DNA of 64,000 nucleotides. It comes from Aurantiochytrium sp. KH105 (lineage: Eukaryota; Sar; Bigyra; Thraustochytrida; Thraustochytriidae). The stretch's first letter is position 1. Each line of letters begins with the position of its first letter. Below are positions 24,998 to 34,631 of this stretch, piece by piece. The stretch is taken from positions 186,001 to 250,000 of the forward strand of contig BGKB01000057.1 in NCBI GenBank assembly GCA_003116975.1, given 5' to 3'. Position numbers and translations under genes: made by a program. The notes below the pieces were generated by a model that did not search any database, was not told the origin of the DNA, and saw only the letters and a program-made list of their open reading frames with translations.

Positions 24998-26089
24998 ATG
25001 AGCGTGTTCTACTTTGTGCAGGGCGAGCGCGGGGAAGACCTGACGCACCCGAACATGTTCGCGCTGCACGAGGCGTCGGCAAGACCAACGCTGGGGGAGA
25101 TCAAAGCACAGTTCCCGGTCCAGGGAGCAGCGGATGAGTTTCACTGGAGGTTTAGAACGAGCGCGGGCGCGAAAAAGGGAGGCTTTGTGTGGGTCGACAT
25201 GACCAAAGACGCCGACGCGGTGCCCACGCAGGGCGGCAACGTCTTTGCCAAGTTGCTCCGCTTATCGACGCTGCGATGCGCAGCCAACAGGCAGCCACCG
25301 CGCCGCGCTGGCGTCTCAAAATCGCAGGCCTCACTTCCCTCACGAGCTGCACATCGGAATCCTGCGCCGCAGAGTGCGACTGGATCCGCAGACACAGGCG
25401 AAGGCGACGTGTACGATTTCTGGGAAAACTCAAAGTCTGAAAGTTCTGCCCCAAGCGCAGGCGCAAACGGTTCTGCTCAGGCACAAACACGTTCTACAAC
25501 CACCGAGGACGAAGAAGACTTGTTTGGGGCGCGCTCGAGCAGCTCGGGAGGTGCGACGAAGCCTCCAGCGGCCTCAAAAACGACAAAGCCAGCTCCAAAG
25601 CGCTTCACTGGGGCCCTGCCCGACGAAGATACAAACCACCCTGCGCTTCGCGGTCTCACAGGCGACGCACGAGCTAAGAAACGCGTTGAGCTTCGCAAGC
25701 AAGCTGAGATCGAACAGCAACAGAAAAAGGTCGCAGAGCTTCGCGCACGTGAGGACGCAGCTGCACGGACCCAGGAGGAATTTGCTCTTGTCAAGGGGGC
25801 TTTGCAGGATAAACTCTCGCAGTGGGCGGGCCCCAAGGGCAACGAAAAGAATGTGCGTGCACTCTTGAGCACGTTGCATTCTGTTCTCTGGGAAGGCGCG
25901 CGCTGGAAGCAGGTGACCGTTTTGGTCCAACCGCTCGAGGTGAAGAAGGCCTTCCGCCTTTCGATGCTCGTTGTGCATCCGGACAAGATCGACAAGAATG
26001 CCGCTCCGGACGTCAAATTTATCGCGCAGCATTGTTTTGATGCGCTCAAGACGCAGTATGCGATTTTTGAGCAGCGCGAGCTCTCCTGA
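24998..26089 (+). CDS. DIX-like domain + auxilin-type J-domain protein
   Basis: A 363-residue protein with two recognisable ends. Residues 1-89 read like a DIX domain: VFYFVQGERGEDLTHPN, TLGEIKAQFP, EFHWRFRT, a VWVDM strand and NVFAKLLRL. DIX domains in Dishevelled/Axin, and related domains in plant SOSEKI proteins, polymerise head to tail. Residues about 264-363 are an auxilin/GAK-type J domain: LHSVLWEGARWK, VKKAFRLSMLVVHPDK (HPD intact at 327-329). Such J domains recruit Hsc70, classically to strip clathrin coats. The linker (90-220) is disordered and contains EEDLFG, resembling a short clathrin-binding DLF/DLL motif; a charged helix follows at 223-262. It is shorter than auxilins and lacks a PTEN-like region. 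The ATG at 24998 directly precedes the DIX fold. The pairing of domains is the unusual point. Confidence 0.8.
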   Translation: MSVFYFVQGERGEDLTHPNMFALHEASARPTLGEIKAQFPVQGAADEFHWRFRTSAGAKKGGFVWVDMTKDADAVPTQGGNVFAKLLRLSTLRCAANRQPPRRAGVSKSQASLPSRAAHRNPAPQSATGSADTGEGDVYDFWENSKSESSAPSAGANGSAQAQTRSTTTEDEEDLFGARSSSSGGATKPPAASKTTKPAPKRFTGALPDEDTNHPALRGLTGDARAKKRVELRKQAEIEQQQKKVAELRAREDAAARTQEEFALVKGALQDKLSQWAGPKGNEKNVRALLSTLHSVLWEGARWKQVTVLVQPLEVKKAFRLSMLVVHPDKIDKNAAPDVKFIAQHCFDALKTQYAIFEQRELS

Positions 26090-27550
26090 CCTACCCTATC
26101 TAGAACTGATCGATTGACTACATTTTACTGCTTATTGTCATAGCTTACCATATCCTATCTTGGACTGATCGATTGACCTCTACAAGACTTTGCTGCTGAT
26201 TGTCATTCCAATGTGATTCTCTGATGAAAATTCTCTCTCATCGACCGACCATACGTTGCTGCTCGTTGTCATCTTTATACGATGCGAGCATGTATCACGA
26301 ATTGCACTGTGCATGCAGACGATGTGAGTTCAACGTTAATGGCACGCTCTTTTCGAGCTGGCAGCCGGCAAAAACAGCTCGTTCTCTTTTTCAGATCCTC
26401 CCTCCCCTGCCCGAGCGGGCATCATCATCACTCCTGCTTTCCGACGGCTCGCTCCACCAGTCGCTGGCAGGTCGCCGCATCGCGTGAAGCTCCTTTCCTT
26501 TCCGCCCCAGCACAGTAAGTATATACCTTCTCCAATAAGATAGGCGTCTTGGCTGGCGCACACATGCTCTCGCACACGTGCTCGCTCTCCTGCCTTCTTG
26601 CTCCTGCTCACGAGCCTGCGTCAGCTCCTTCCTCCTCTCCGGTTCTGTCCTTCCTTCAAGTGGCCCGGCCCGCGTCCGGCACTCGAAAACGGTCTCGCGG
26701 GCGCGGCGGTGCGCCTTAAAATCAACTTCTCCAGCCGCGCCTCCGCCGCGGCGCCGCGGAGCCGCGCCGCCTTGTGCACACGGGCCGCGCCGCCTTAAAA
26801 GAGTCCCCCGCGACCTCTTTCTTTTCCCTCTTTCTCCGGCAAGCAAGCGCGGCACGTGCACAGGCCGCGGCCAGCGCCGCCCGCTGCCGCCCGGCCGCTG
26901 CCGCCGGCCCGCGCGGCGCGGCCCGGGCAGGCCGCGCCCGACCCGGACGCGCGCGGAGGCGGCCGTCGCGCGGGCGCGGCGCGAGGGCAAGTTGGGGCAG
27001 GGCGGGGGAGGGAAGGTAAAGACCGGCCCAAAGACAAGCGGGTGCGCACCTGCGCTGCGCTGCGCTACACTGCTCTTTGCGGCGTTTACAAGTGGGCTAC
27101 TATCGAGTATACCGGCTTGTGCTACTTGTAAAAAAAGGGAGACTGGCGCGTGCCGCGGGGGGAGGAGGACGCGGGCGGGGGCGAGGCCCGTGCAGGAGCG
27201 AGCAAACCCGATCCTGCACGGCGCGGCGCGTGGGTGGCTGCGAGGCTGCGCGGCGGCGGGACCGCTGCGGCGAGAAGAGGCAGGCTGCGGCAGACGCGTG
27301 GACGCGCGGCGCCGAGCGAGCGAGCGAGCGACGGGAGGAAGGGACCGAAAGCGCACGCGCGGCGACCTCGGCAGCGGCGGCGGCTTGGAGAACGGCGGCG
27401 ACGACGACGACGACGGCGGCGGAGGACGGGTGTGCGGAACAAAGCATTGATATCGGGCAGAGCAACACGAGCTCAGGGTGAACGAACGGCAACGAGAAGG
27501 AGACGAAGAAGAACTAAAGCAGAAGCAGGAGCAGCGACAACGAGGAGAAA
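26090..27550. other. Long intergenic region with tandem repeat and GC-rich leader
   Basis: The first part (26091-26275) carries degenerate 59-71-base tandem copies. A donor-like GTAAGT occurs at 26515-26520. From about 26700 the DNA becomes extremely GC-rich with GAGCGAGC (near 27315) and CGACGG repeats, ending in a purine-rich leader before the LIM gene. Long frames on both strands (for example on the minus strand from 27785) are compositional; none shows a domain. A 5' untranslated intron of the LIM gene is possible. Confidence 0.45.
26091..26275 (+). repeat. Degenerate tandem repeat downstream of the DIX-J gene
   Basis: ACTGATCGATTGAC recurs at 26105 and 26164 (59 bases apart) followed each time by a similar TGCT...TTGTCAT segment. 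A third, more diverged copy (TCGACCGACC, TGCTGCTCGTTGTCAT) follows about 70 bases later. It begins right after the stop codon. Confidence 0.5.
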
Positions 27551-30013
27551 ATGGACGATGTTGAGACGCTTCCACCGGGCAAGGATAAGTTCGCCGCGTT
27601 CCTGAACAAGGCCGGGGCCAATAACAGTGAACGAGAGGACACTTTTGCCGCCATTCAGCAGCAGACCCGAGCCTCGCCCAATGACGAGTACAACGAAGAA
27701 GACGATGAGGCTGACATGCCCGATGAGACCGAATACGCCAATCTACATGGGAATGTGAATCGGGGCTCGGGAAATCGGAAACCAAGCCGACATGGCTCGG
27801 AAACCATGGTCGAGCTACCCGTCATCAATAGTGATGTCGAAGGTGAGGCCGACATTTCTGAAGAAAGCGAAATCGCTCCGGAGCAATCTGCTTCGGTGGC
27901 TTCGCGGCTCTCGCAGCGGCTTGTCAAGCGCATCTCGCGGCGACTCTCCTCAAAGAGATCTTCTCCGTCACGCGCGAGCTTGGAAGCCCAGGAACGCGCA
28001 TTTGCGGATCAGCAAGAAGAAGAAGAAGAAGAAGTGACCACTGATGATGTGCAAGTTGACGAAGCGCAAACGGACGAGGCTGCACAGGAAAGTGAGATCG
28101 CAGAGCGTGCGCCGCCGCCTCGCGCGGGACGTGTGCGACGACTCTCGGCCCAATGGGAGGCAGGTGTCTTTAATAATAGCGGGACCGTGGTCCAAGAGCC
28201 CCCAGCCAGCGACCAACCAGAGCCCATTATGCAACGCATTGCGAAGCGATTCTCGCGTCGCAGCAGCCGCAAGAGCGCAAGCCTCGCAGGTCTCGAAGAT
28301 GCGGAAGAGACTCCTGACGCCGATTTTTACCCCGTTGATGAGGAGGAGGAGGATGTGGATGAGGAGAATGATGGGGAGCAAGATGCGGCCTTCGAACCTG
28401 AGCCCGAGCGCGATGACTTTGTTGAGGAAGACGAGGACGAAGTCGTGAAAGAGAGCGAGGAGGAGGACGCAGATCGAGCCGACGACGCCAGTGCACCGGA
28501 GGAGCGACGCGGGAGTGCCGTGCAAAATCTCATTAGCCTCTTTGTCACGGGCGCGGTCAACACCAAGACCAAGCCGGAAAAGCGCTCAAGTCTCACAGCG
28601 CTTCGCAAGGCCCGGACGCTGTCGCGACACGCAGCTCCTCCCGCAAAGCTTCTTCACCGCGCCACGCCGCACGATGAGTTCAAGCTCTCTCTTGGCCCAA
28701 ACCGAGGCGATCGCCACGAAACAGATGAGGACTCTGCTGAAGATGCGGACGCACTGGCCGCCGCAGCTGCTGATGATGTCGAAGATGCCGAGCGCGAGTC
28801 CGGAACCGAGAGCGGAAATGATGACGCTGAAAGTGAAAGTGGCAAGAGTCAGCGCTCCAGCAATGCCAGCGAGGCCAGCGACAGCGATCGCAAAGCGCGC
28901 TTCACGCTTCGGCTGGACCGTATCCGTTCCATGAACCTTTCCCCCTCCTGCCCCGTTTGTGACAAGCCGGTGTACCGCATGGAGAAGCTGAGTGACTCGC
29001 GCGATCGCGCCTTTCATTACTATTGCCTCAAATGCGAAGACTGTCCTAAAAATCTCTCTGGCGAAGTTGTTCACGTCATCGAGGGAGACGAAAAGGGCCG
29101 CACTGGAGGCCGAGTCGTACTTTGCGCCACGCATTATCACCTTCGCGAAAACGGCCAGAGCGAGCTCGTCAAGGGCTGGCGACCCGATACAAGCGGCATC
29201 AACTACGGAGGCAAATATGAGGACGACCCGGAGCGCGCTCGAAAGGCCGTAAGTCGGACGCTCGGCGCTTCCCTGGGGCGCAAGCCTGTGTGCACTCGCT
29301 GCGGCGGCGAGATCATGCTTTCGGACAAGGACTTTATCGTGAACGGTCTGGAGCGGTTCCATATGAAGTGTCCGGAGCAAAGCTCCATGAAACACACGCC
29401 ACGTCACTATGTCCAGGCTGCACCTGAACGTTTGCCCTTGGTTTTCAGCGGCTTTGCTGATGGCAAGATCGGTGTCTCTTTCCTTTTGCGACTCGAAAGC
29501 GAGGACGCCAAGGAGCACGCTCTGGTGCAGCACCGGCTCGCTCCGGCAACGCTACGCTACGTTCCGGACGAGACGGCTATCTCCTCCACGAGCAAATCTG
29601 TGCGCGTCTCAAACGAATTCTTCTCCATCTCGGACCGCAAGCACACCTTTACGGAGGCCAGCCACCCTCTTAGTGGCAAGTCTAGTTACTGCGAGTATGA
29701 TGAAGAGACCAATCTCGTCCTCGCGCAGCACTACAAGGTCGAGGCTGGCGTCGTTCACGGGCTAAACGCGGCTTTTCGATACTCGTATGACGAAAATACG
29801 GGCCGCGCGACTGTCGAGGCATTGGTCGCGGAACTGACTTTTGAGCTCATTGACCAAGAAGGCTACACGGGTGCCGATGCTGAATATCTGCATACCACTA
29901 AACCCTCCAAGAGGAAGTCTTCGAAAAGGAGCTCGTCCTCGAGGGATGCCCCAGATGCTGCCTCTCTCCTTCTCAAGGACGATTTTGCCGAGCGCATGAG
30001 GGCGTCCTATTGA
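27551..30013 (+). CDS. Acidic protein with a LIM domain and a second zinc-binding motif
   Basis: An 820-residue protein. Residues 1-460 are disordered and very acidic, interrupted by repeated basic patches (RLVKRISRRLSSKRSS near 118 and RIAKRFSRRSSRKSAS near 228). A LIM domain starts near residue 467 with CPVCDKP, then HYYCLKCEDC and LCATHYH, giving the ordered C/C/H/C/C/C/C/H zinc ligands. A second unit, CTRCGGEIM followed by RFHMKC near 580-605, resembles half a LIM/treble-clef finger. Residues 615-790 look beta-rich and unlike anything I can name. The tail has a KRKSSKRSSSS basic-serine patch. LIM proteins usually act as cytoskeletal or signalling adaptors; no catalytic domain is seen. The start is an ATG after a purine-rich leader. 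Confidence 0.8.
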   Translation: MDDVETLPPGKDKFAAFLNKAGANNSEREDTFAAIQQQTRASPNDEYNEEDDEADMPDETEYANLHGNVNRGSGNRKPSRHGSETMVELPVINSDVEGEADISEESEIAPEQSASVASRLSQRLVKRISRRLSSKRSSPSRASLEAQERAFADQQEEEEEEVTTDDVQVDEAQTDEAAQESEIAERAPPPRAGRVRRLSAQWEAGVFNNSGTVVQEPPASDQPEPIMQRIAKRFSRRSSRKSASLAGLEDAEETPDADFYPVDEEEEDVDEENDGEQDAAFEPEPERDDFVEEDEDEVVKESEEEDADRADDASAPEERRGSAVQNLISLFVTGAVNTKTKPEKRSSLTALRKARTLSRHAAPPAKLLHRATPHDEFKLSLGPNRGDRHETDEDSAEDADALAAAAADDVEDAERESGTESGNDDAESESGKSQRSSNASEASDSDRKARFTLRLDRIRSMNLSPSCPVCDKPVYRMEKLSDSRDRAFHYYCLKCEDCPKNLSGEVVHVIEGDEKGRTGGRVVLCATHYHLRENGQSELVKGWRPDTSGINYGGKYEDDPERARKAVSRTLGASLGRKPVCTRCGGEIMLSDKDFIVNGLERFHMKCPEQSSMKHTPRHYVQAAPERLPLVFSGFADGKIGVSFLLRLESEDAKEHALVQHRLAPATLRYVPDETAISSTSKSVRVSNEFFSISDRKHTFTEASHPLSGKSSYCEYDEETNLVLAQHYKVEAGVVHGLNAAFRYSYDENTGRATVEALVAELTFELIDQEGYTGADAEYLHTTKPSKRKSSKRSSSSRDAPDAASLLLKDDFAERMRASY

Positions 30014-30029
30014 TCATTGGCTCAAGAAC

Positions 30030-30035
30030 AATAAA
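30030..30035 (+). terminator. Candidate poly(A) signal of the LIM gene
   Basis: AATAAA 17 bases after the stop codon. The position is close to the stop but the hexamer is perfect. Confidence 0.45.
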
Positions 30036-30149
30036 ATCCACCGAGAACCTCCTCAGTCTCCCTCTCCTCCTCTCGTTGGAAAACAATATAAATGCAAAAA
30101 GAGAACAGCAACGTCATGCACACGCACGCTCGCACACGCGCGTCTCTGG

Positions 30150-30181
<32 letters not shown>

Positions 30182-30182
30182 C
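30150..30182. repeat. (ACG)n microsatellite
   Basis: About ten ACG/CGA units with one early interruption, in intergenic DNA. Confidence 0.75.
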
Positions 30183-30319
30183 TGCTCCTCGTTTCCCACA
30201 AATTGATCATAAGTGCTTTGAAGAATTGCAATTCACACAACAAGTTTTAAGATAATTCATTGATATCATGAAGCAAGAAAAAAAGGGCGCGAAGAGTGAG
30301 TGCTCGAAAACAAGAACTC

Positions 30320-32200
30320 TTACGAAGTCACCATCTCACGATGGTGATGTGGCGAGGAGCTTGCTTTCCCTGTGCTTGCCGAGGACTCGCTGGGACGGCA
30401 GAAAAAGTCAACGTCGCTCATTGATCTGTGAACGAAACCATGCAGACCGTGCGTGTCATCATCGTGGTGCATGCGATTGACATTCATCTCAAACTCCTGA
30501 TTTCTGTCTTCCATTCGTTTTCCAGCGAGCCCAAAGGCTGCTTCGGCATCAACTTCGTCCTCCTCAGAATGAATCCCGGCGTACCAGCGACCCACGCGAA
30601 CAGCACCGTTTTCCGGGTCGCGAATTGCCTCGTAAAGCTTCTCATGAAGTGTACGTAGACAAAGATCTATCTTCTTCTCTTCTTCCAGCAGAGGCGCCCG
30701 GTAGCGCGATGCTGGGACGCGCAGGTTTTCGTCACATAAAAATGCCTCGTAAATAATGTCAACATCAAGATCGTTGATGCGCGGATGAAAGGACCTGATG
30801 TCGACAATTTGAAGGCCCGAGTCGATGAGGGTGCGGAGAAGGCGGTCCTGTAGGCCGATGCTGCCAGAGCACCGCGTTTGCATAAAGTAGTACAGAGGCG
30901 GGCTGCCCTTTGCGTCGTTCCCAGTATCATCGCGAGCCTTGGCAGCAGCGCGACGCGATTTCCGCGTAAAGTAATGGATAATCAGGCGAAGGCAAAAGGG
31001 CGACACCAGGATGGTGATGAGAATGGTCAAAATGATGGACGCCGCTATATCTTCGGTGATAAACTCTTCTTGCTTGGCAAAAACCACCACAATAAAGGCG
31101 AACTCACCGAGAGCACTCATGGCGGAAGCGACCACAAGGGCATTGAACTTGGTTAACGGACGCGCCCAGATAAAGGTAGCCATCTTTCCCGAAAGCGCCA
31201 AGAGGATGATGAAAGCATTCTTGACGACCTCAACAGAGGCAAAAGCTCGAACAGGCACTTCAAAGGCAATAGTGCAACCAAAGAAAATACGAAGGAGCCA
31301 GGAGAGAATGCGTTTGACCTGGGAGACCCAGACGTGTTCAACCTGGTGCGAGGTACAGAACGAGAGACCAGCGATGAAGCAGCCCAAAAGGTGGCTGCCT
31401 CCGCTCGCGCGCGCTGCTGGGGCCAGGCCGAGAGTGAGAAGGAAAAGCATGCCAAGCGAAACATTTTCCTCGTGCCGCTCGGGGACCCGAGGATAGATGA
31501 AGCGATTCAGAATGACAGGAATGACGTAGATGGCCAGAAAGCCAAAGCCAAACAAGAGCATGACCGCAGAGAAGATGGGCTTGATGATGTTCCAGGTTGT
31601 CGGGTTCTCGAGAGCAGAGAGCTCTGAGAGCAGGATGAGCGCAAGAATGTCGTCGAGAACGGCAGCTGCGATGATGAGCTGCCCTGTAGGCGAATTGAGC
31701 AGCTTGCCAGCGCGCAGCACCGAAAGAGATATGCCCATGCTGGTTGGGGACACCGAGGCGCCCACGACAAAGCTTCCCTTGACGTCTAGACCGAGAATGT
31801 GCCGAGCGACGAGAAAACCCATCGCCAAGGTCACCATGCTTCCCATGATGGCGACCACGGCGCCGCGTAGACCAATGAGACGGAGCATTTCGAGATCGAC
31901 ATCAATCCCAGCCTCCACGACCAAGAGCATCAGTCCAAGTGCGCCAACGAGTTTCCATGCGCCGACCCATGGTACGAATTGGGCCAGGTGCGGCCCAAGA
32001 AGGACGCCCGTAAGAATCTGGCCCACGAGGGGCGGCGCGCCAACAAAGGTCACTACCTTTCCTGCCACCCAGAGCGCCACCATGAACACCAGTGATTTGT
32101 ACAGGTCCAGGAACGTGTAGTTGTCGACGTCGCAGGTCTCCTGCTGCAGCAAGCGCCAGCCGCCGCCGTTTAACAGGGAATCTCCTACCACGCCCTCCAT
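30320..32200 (-). CDS. CPA2-type monovalent cation:proton antiporter
   Basis: A 626-residue integral membrane protein of the Na+/H+ or K+/H+ exchanger type (CPA2, KefB/GerN-like). About a dozen hydrophobic helices occupy residues 35-430. Signature stretches include VGQILTGVLLGPHL in the first part, SVSPTSMGISLSVLR in the discontinuous helix and AAVLDDILALILL, which carries the paired aspartates used for ion exchange. Later SALGEFAFIVVVFA matches the conserved late helix. The C-terminal 190 residues are cytosolic, charged and not a recognisable TrkA-N domain. It could reside in the plasma membrane or an endomembrane; a weak hydrophobic N-terminus does not decide. The start is the first ATG. 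It shares strand with the derlin gene, 324 bases downstream of it. Confidence 0.87.
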   Translation of the reverse strand: MEGVVGDSLLNGGGWRLLQQETCDVDNYTFLDLYKSLVFMVALWVAGKVVTFVGAPPLVGQILTGVLLGPHLAQFVPWVGAWKLVGALGLMLLVVEAGIDVDLEMLRLIGLRGAVVAIMGSMVTLAMGFLVARHILGLDVKGSFVVGASVSPTSMGISLSVLRAGKLLNSPTGQLIIAAAVLDDILALILLSELSALENPTTWNIIKPIFSAVMLLFGFGFLAIYVIPVILNRFIYPRVPERHEENVSLGMLFLLTLGLAPAARASGGSHLLGCFIAGLSFCTSHQVEHVWVSQVKRILSWLLRIFFGCTIAFEVPVRAFASVEVVKNAFIILLALSGKMATFIWARPLTKFNALVVASAMSALGEFAFIVVVFAKQEEFITEDIAASIILTILITILVSPFCLRLIIHYFTRKSRRAAAKARDDTGNDAKGSPPLYYFMQTRCSGSIGLQDRLLRTLIDSGLQIVDIRSFHPRINDLDVDIIYEAFLCDENLRVPASRYRAPLLEEEKKIDLCLRTLHEKLYEAIRDPENGAVRVGRWYAGIHSEEDEVDAEAAFGLAGKRMEDRNQEFEMNVNRMHHDDDTHGLHGFVHRSMSDVDFFCRPSESSASTGKASSSPHHHREMVTS

Positions 32201-32524
32201 CGTGGCGGCGGTTACAGCCAGCTTGCTGCTTGGGTCTGAACTTGCCTCGCTTCACAACGCCAAGCTCTTGACGCATAGACAGACCCCGCTGCCCCAAGAA
32301 AGCACGTTGGGTATACGTAAAATGTCAGTGTGTCACATTTGTTTCATTTTATTATTTTTCTCGGCGCGCTTCTTTTTTTTTTCGATTTCTTTTATACTTC
32401 TTCTTCACCTTTTCTTTTCCTTTCGTGCTTGTGTTTTGTCTGCCTGCATCTTTCTCAAAGTCAACATCGTGGCTTTGCTGTGCCGAACGAGGAGGTGTTT
32501 CTTTGTATTCATTTTGTAGGTAAG
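32201..32524. other. Intergenic region between derlin and antiporter genes
   Basis: 324 bases, T-rich on the plus strand (A-rich on the sense strand of both genes). It must hold the derlin 3' end and the antiporter promoter. A minus-strand AATAAA occurs at 32348-32353. Confidence 0.45.
32348..32353 (-). terminator. Candidate poly(A) signal of the derlin gene
   Basis: The plus strand reads tttatt in a T-rich stretch, giving AATAAA on the minus strand about 172 bases after the derlin stop codon. Confidence 0.4.
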
Positions 32525-33721
32525 TTATCTTTCCTCATGTGTTACTTCTACCTCGTCATTGTGAGGAGCGTCCGCGGTGCGCAATGGTAATGACTCGTCT
32601 GAGGCCTCGTCGGTGCGGCCTACGACCCGCTGTCGTAACTCTGTTGCCCGCGCTTTCTCTTCGTAAGTCCCGTCTTCCTGAGCCAGGCGTTGCAGCCGCC
32701 GTTCTGCAGCTGCGGCGCGCTGTGAGCGCATGTCTTCCAACGCATCTCTTGCGATATCAGGTCTCTCGTTTGGCACGTTCGTCTCTCCTTCTAAAATCGG
32801 GTCCGAAGTATCTTGTCCAAGATCTGATGCAGGAGTGGTGATCTCTTCCGCTGTCGCAGACGCCAAAACAGTCGCCGCCGCTGCCGTTGCCGTTGCCTCG
32901 CCATTGTGATGATGCTGCGCAACGTCTCCTTGGTCAATATTTTCTTCTTCGTCTTCGGCATCTCTGTAGACATGCTCATCACGCGGAGCTTCATCGCCCA
33001 TCGGAGCAAAAGGCGGATTCGGGCCGGGTAGAAGTGGATCATTAGCGAGATCGAAACCGGCTGCGAGCTGGATCTCGGGCTCCTGCGGAAGATAGGTGCT
33101 GAGACGCAAGAAATGTTTCGCCGGCCAGCCCCGAACTCGCGCCAGGTCGACATAGACATCATCCCAAAAATAGTAAATGTGACCGACCACGATGCCAATG
33201 AGATCCACGGTCGCGCTGTGCCCGAGAATCAGACTAAATGTGAAAAGGACCGTGCTCAGGTAACTCGCGGTAAAGGTAAAGAGACCGAGAAAGTTCATCC
33301 GGATGTGCGGATTGCGACGACCCCAAAGATGTACCATGGCAAAGGTGAGCGAGCTGGACATAAAGGGGACATTGACAAAGGGCGCAATAAGCGTCATAAG
33401 GACTGCGCAAAAGACAATGAAAACAACAAAATCGGCTCGCCGTCCAGGGCCTCTGAACGAGTTTTCCTCGAGCAGACGGCAATATCGAATAAGAAAGTAC
33501 ATGTGAAAGACGAAGTCGAGGCTAAAGAGGCCGAAAAACAGAAACGAGGTCACGAGCCGCCACAGCTGGCCTCGGACGATCAAAGAGTAGTTAAAGTACA
33601 GCGACAGCGGGCTCACCACTTCCAGAGCGCATCCTGCCGTCGTCAGGAACGAGAGTGTAAAGTACGTTCGCGACACGAGAGGGATCTCCCAGTACCATCC
33701 TAGCGGGTCGCCTGCGTTCAT
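32525..33721 (-). CDS. Derlin-family ER membrane protein with extended acidic tail
   Basis: A 398-residue derlin, a rhomboid-like pseudoprotease of the ER that helps retrotranslocate misfolded proteins in ERAD. The N-terminal 230 residues carry the family pattern: IPLVSRTYFTLSFLTT, GQLWRLVTSFLFFG, HLWGRRNPHIRMNFLGLF and DLIGIVVGHIYYFWDDVY. About six membrane segments are apparent. The last 165 residues are acidic, low-complexity and unlike the short tails of typical derlins (about 240-260 residues in total); I do not see a clear SHP box for p97/Cdc48 binding. The ATG at 33721 matches the usual derlin N-terminus; a 39-residue upstream extension to 33838 is in frame but basic and leader-like. 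Derlin versus other Der1-like paralogues cannot be separated. Confidence 0.88.
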   Translation of the reverse strand: MNAGDPLGWYWEIPLVSRTYFTLSFLTTAGCALEVVSPLSLYFNYSLIVRGQLWRLVTSFLFFGLFSLDFVFHMYFLIRYCRLLEENSFRGPGRRADFVVFIVFCAVLMTLIAPFVNVPFMSSSLTFAMVHLWGRRNPHIRMNFLGLFTFTASYLSTVLFTFSLILGHSATVDLIGIVVGHIYYFWDDVYVDLARVRGWPAKHFLRLSTYLPQEPEIQLAAGFDLANDPLLPGPNPPFAPMGDEAPRDEHVYRDAEDEEENIDQGDVAQHHHNGEATATAAAATVLASATAEEITTPASDLGQDTSDPILEGETNVPNERPDIARDALEDMRSQRAAAAERRLQRLAQEDGTYEEKARATELRQRVVGRTDEASDESLPLRTADAPHNDEVEVTHEER

Positions 33722-34631
33722 CCTCGCAGGCGCCTTCGAGGTCCCCGGTCCACCTTTCCTGTTACCCCTCCCGACCCCGCGTAGTCGGGGCGAAAGAAGA
33801 CGAGGTCGGGCGAGGAGGTTCTGTTCTGCCTGGCTCAATCAGATCAGCCTCGCTCTCCGAGTCTCCGCCTCGCACGAAATCTCCAACGGAGCAGACGCGA
33901 CGCGGACACGGTCGACCCTCGCCGCCCTGCCCTGCCGCGCTCCGCCTTGCCCCGCGGGCGCGCAGCAAAGGTTCAAGATTGAAGTTCTGCCCTTTGGGCC
34001 GCTGCTCTTCTTCGTCTCGGCCGGCGCGGCGGATTTCCTAAGTTGCCAGCGTGGCCTTTGGCCGAGTGTGCGGGCGCGGATAGCCCACTTGCGCGGGGCC
34101 CAAACTTGAGTGGAGCTCGCTCGCCGAGCGGCGCAAGCAGGCCCGGCTCGCCTCGGCTCACCTTGGTCGTTTGTTTTTCGGCCCCGGACGGGCAAGCAAA
34201 CCCGACTCGGAGTCGGCTTGGGCGCAGCGCGGCGGGCGGCGGAGGGCGCGCGGGAGAGCACCGGAGCAAGGCCAGAGACCGCGAGCGTCTCCTCTCCCCC
34301 CCCCCCGCGCCGCCCGGAAAGCAGCCGGCTCGGAAAGGACCCGGCGTCTCGGCGAGGACGGCCCGAGACGCCGCGAAAGATACCACGAGACGAGGAGCAA
34401 GTCGAGACGCTGCAAGAACCGCACGCACGCTGGGCGTGCTGCGCGACCTCTTGCTTGGACTGCCTTGCGCTATTCGTCGTCTCCGGTCGGCCGGCTCACA
34501 CGAGGCGAATTGATACGGAGTCGCGAACTGCCCAGGTCTGTCTGACTGTCTGTCTGTCATTCTTGACGTTTGCGAGATCTGTAGAAATCTCTTGACAACG
34601 TTTGATCTTTCGCCAACTCGCGAGGAGCACG
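33722..34631. promoter_or_regulatory. Divergent promoter between derlin and UGPase genes
   Basis: About 910 GC-rich bases. A run of twelve C lies at about 34298-34309. Frames on both strands show only low-complexity sequence. The final 130 bases have CTGT repeats near 34540-34558. Length permits a 5' untranslated intron but none is provable. Confidence 0.45.

Larger units (their letters stand above)
30014..30319. other. Convergent intergenic region
   Basis: 3' flanks of the LIM gene (+) and the antiporter gene (-). Contains a poly(A) signal at 30030 and an ACG microsatellite. No gene. Confidence 0.5.

Noticed and set aside
26391-27785. 464-codon minus-strand frame opposite the LIM gene start
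   Set aside because: Arg/Ser/Pro-rich, follows GC skew, contains no domain and overlaps the real LIM N-terminus and its repeat-rich leader.
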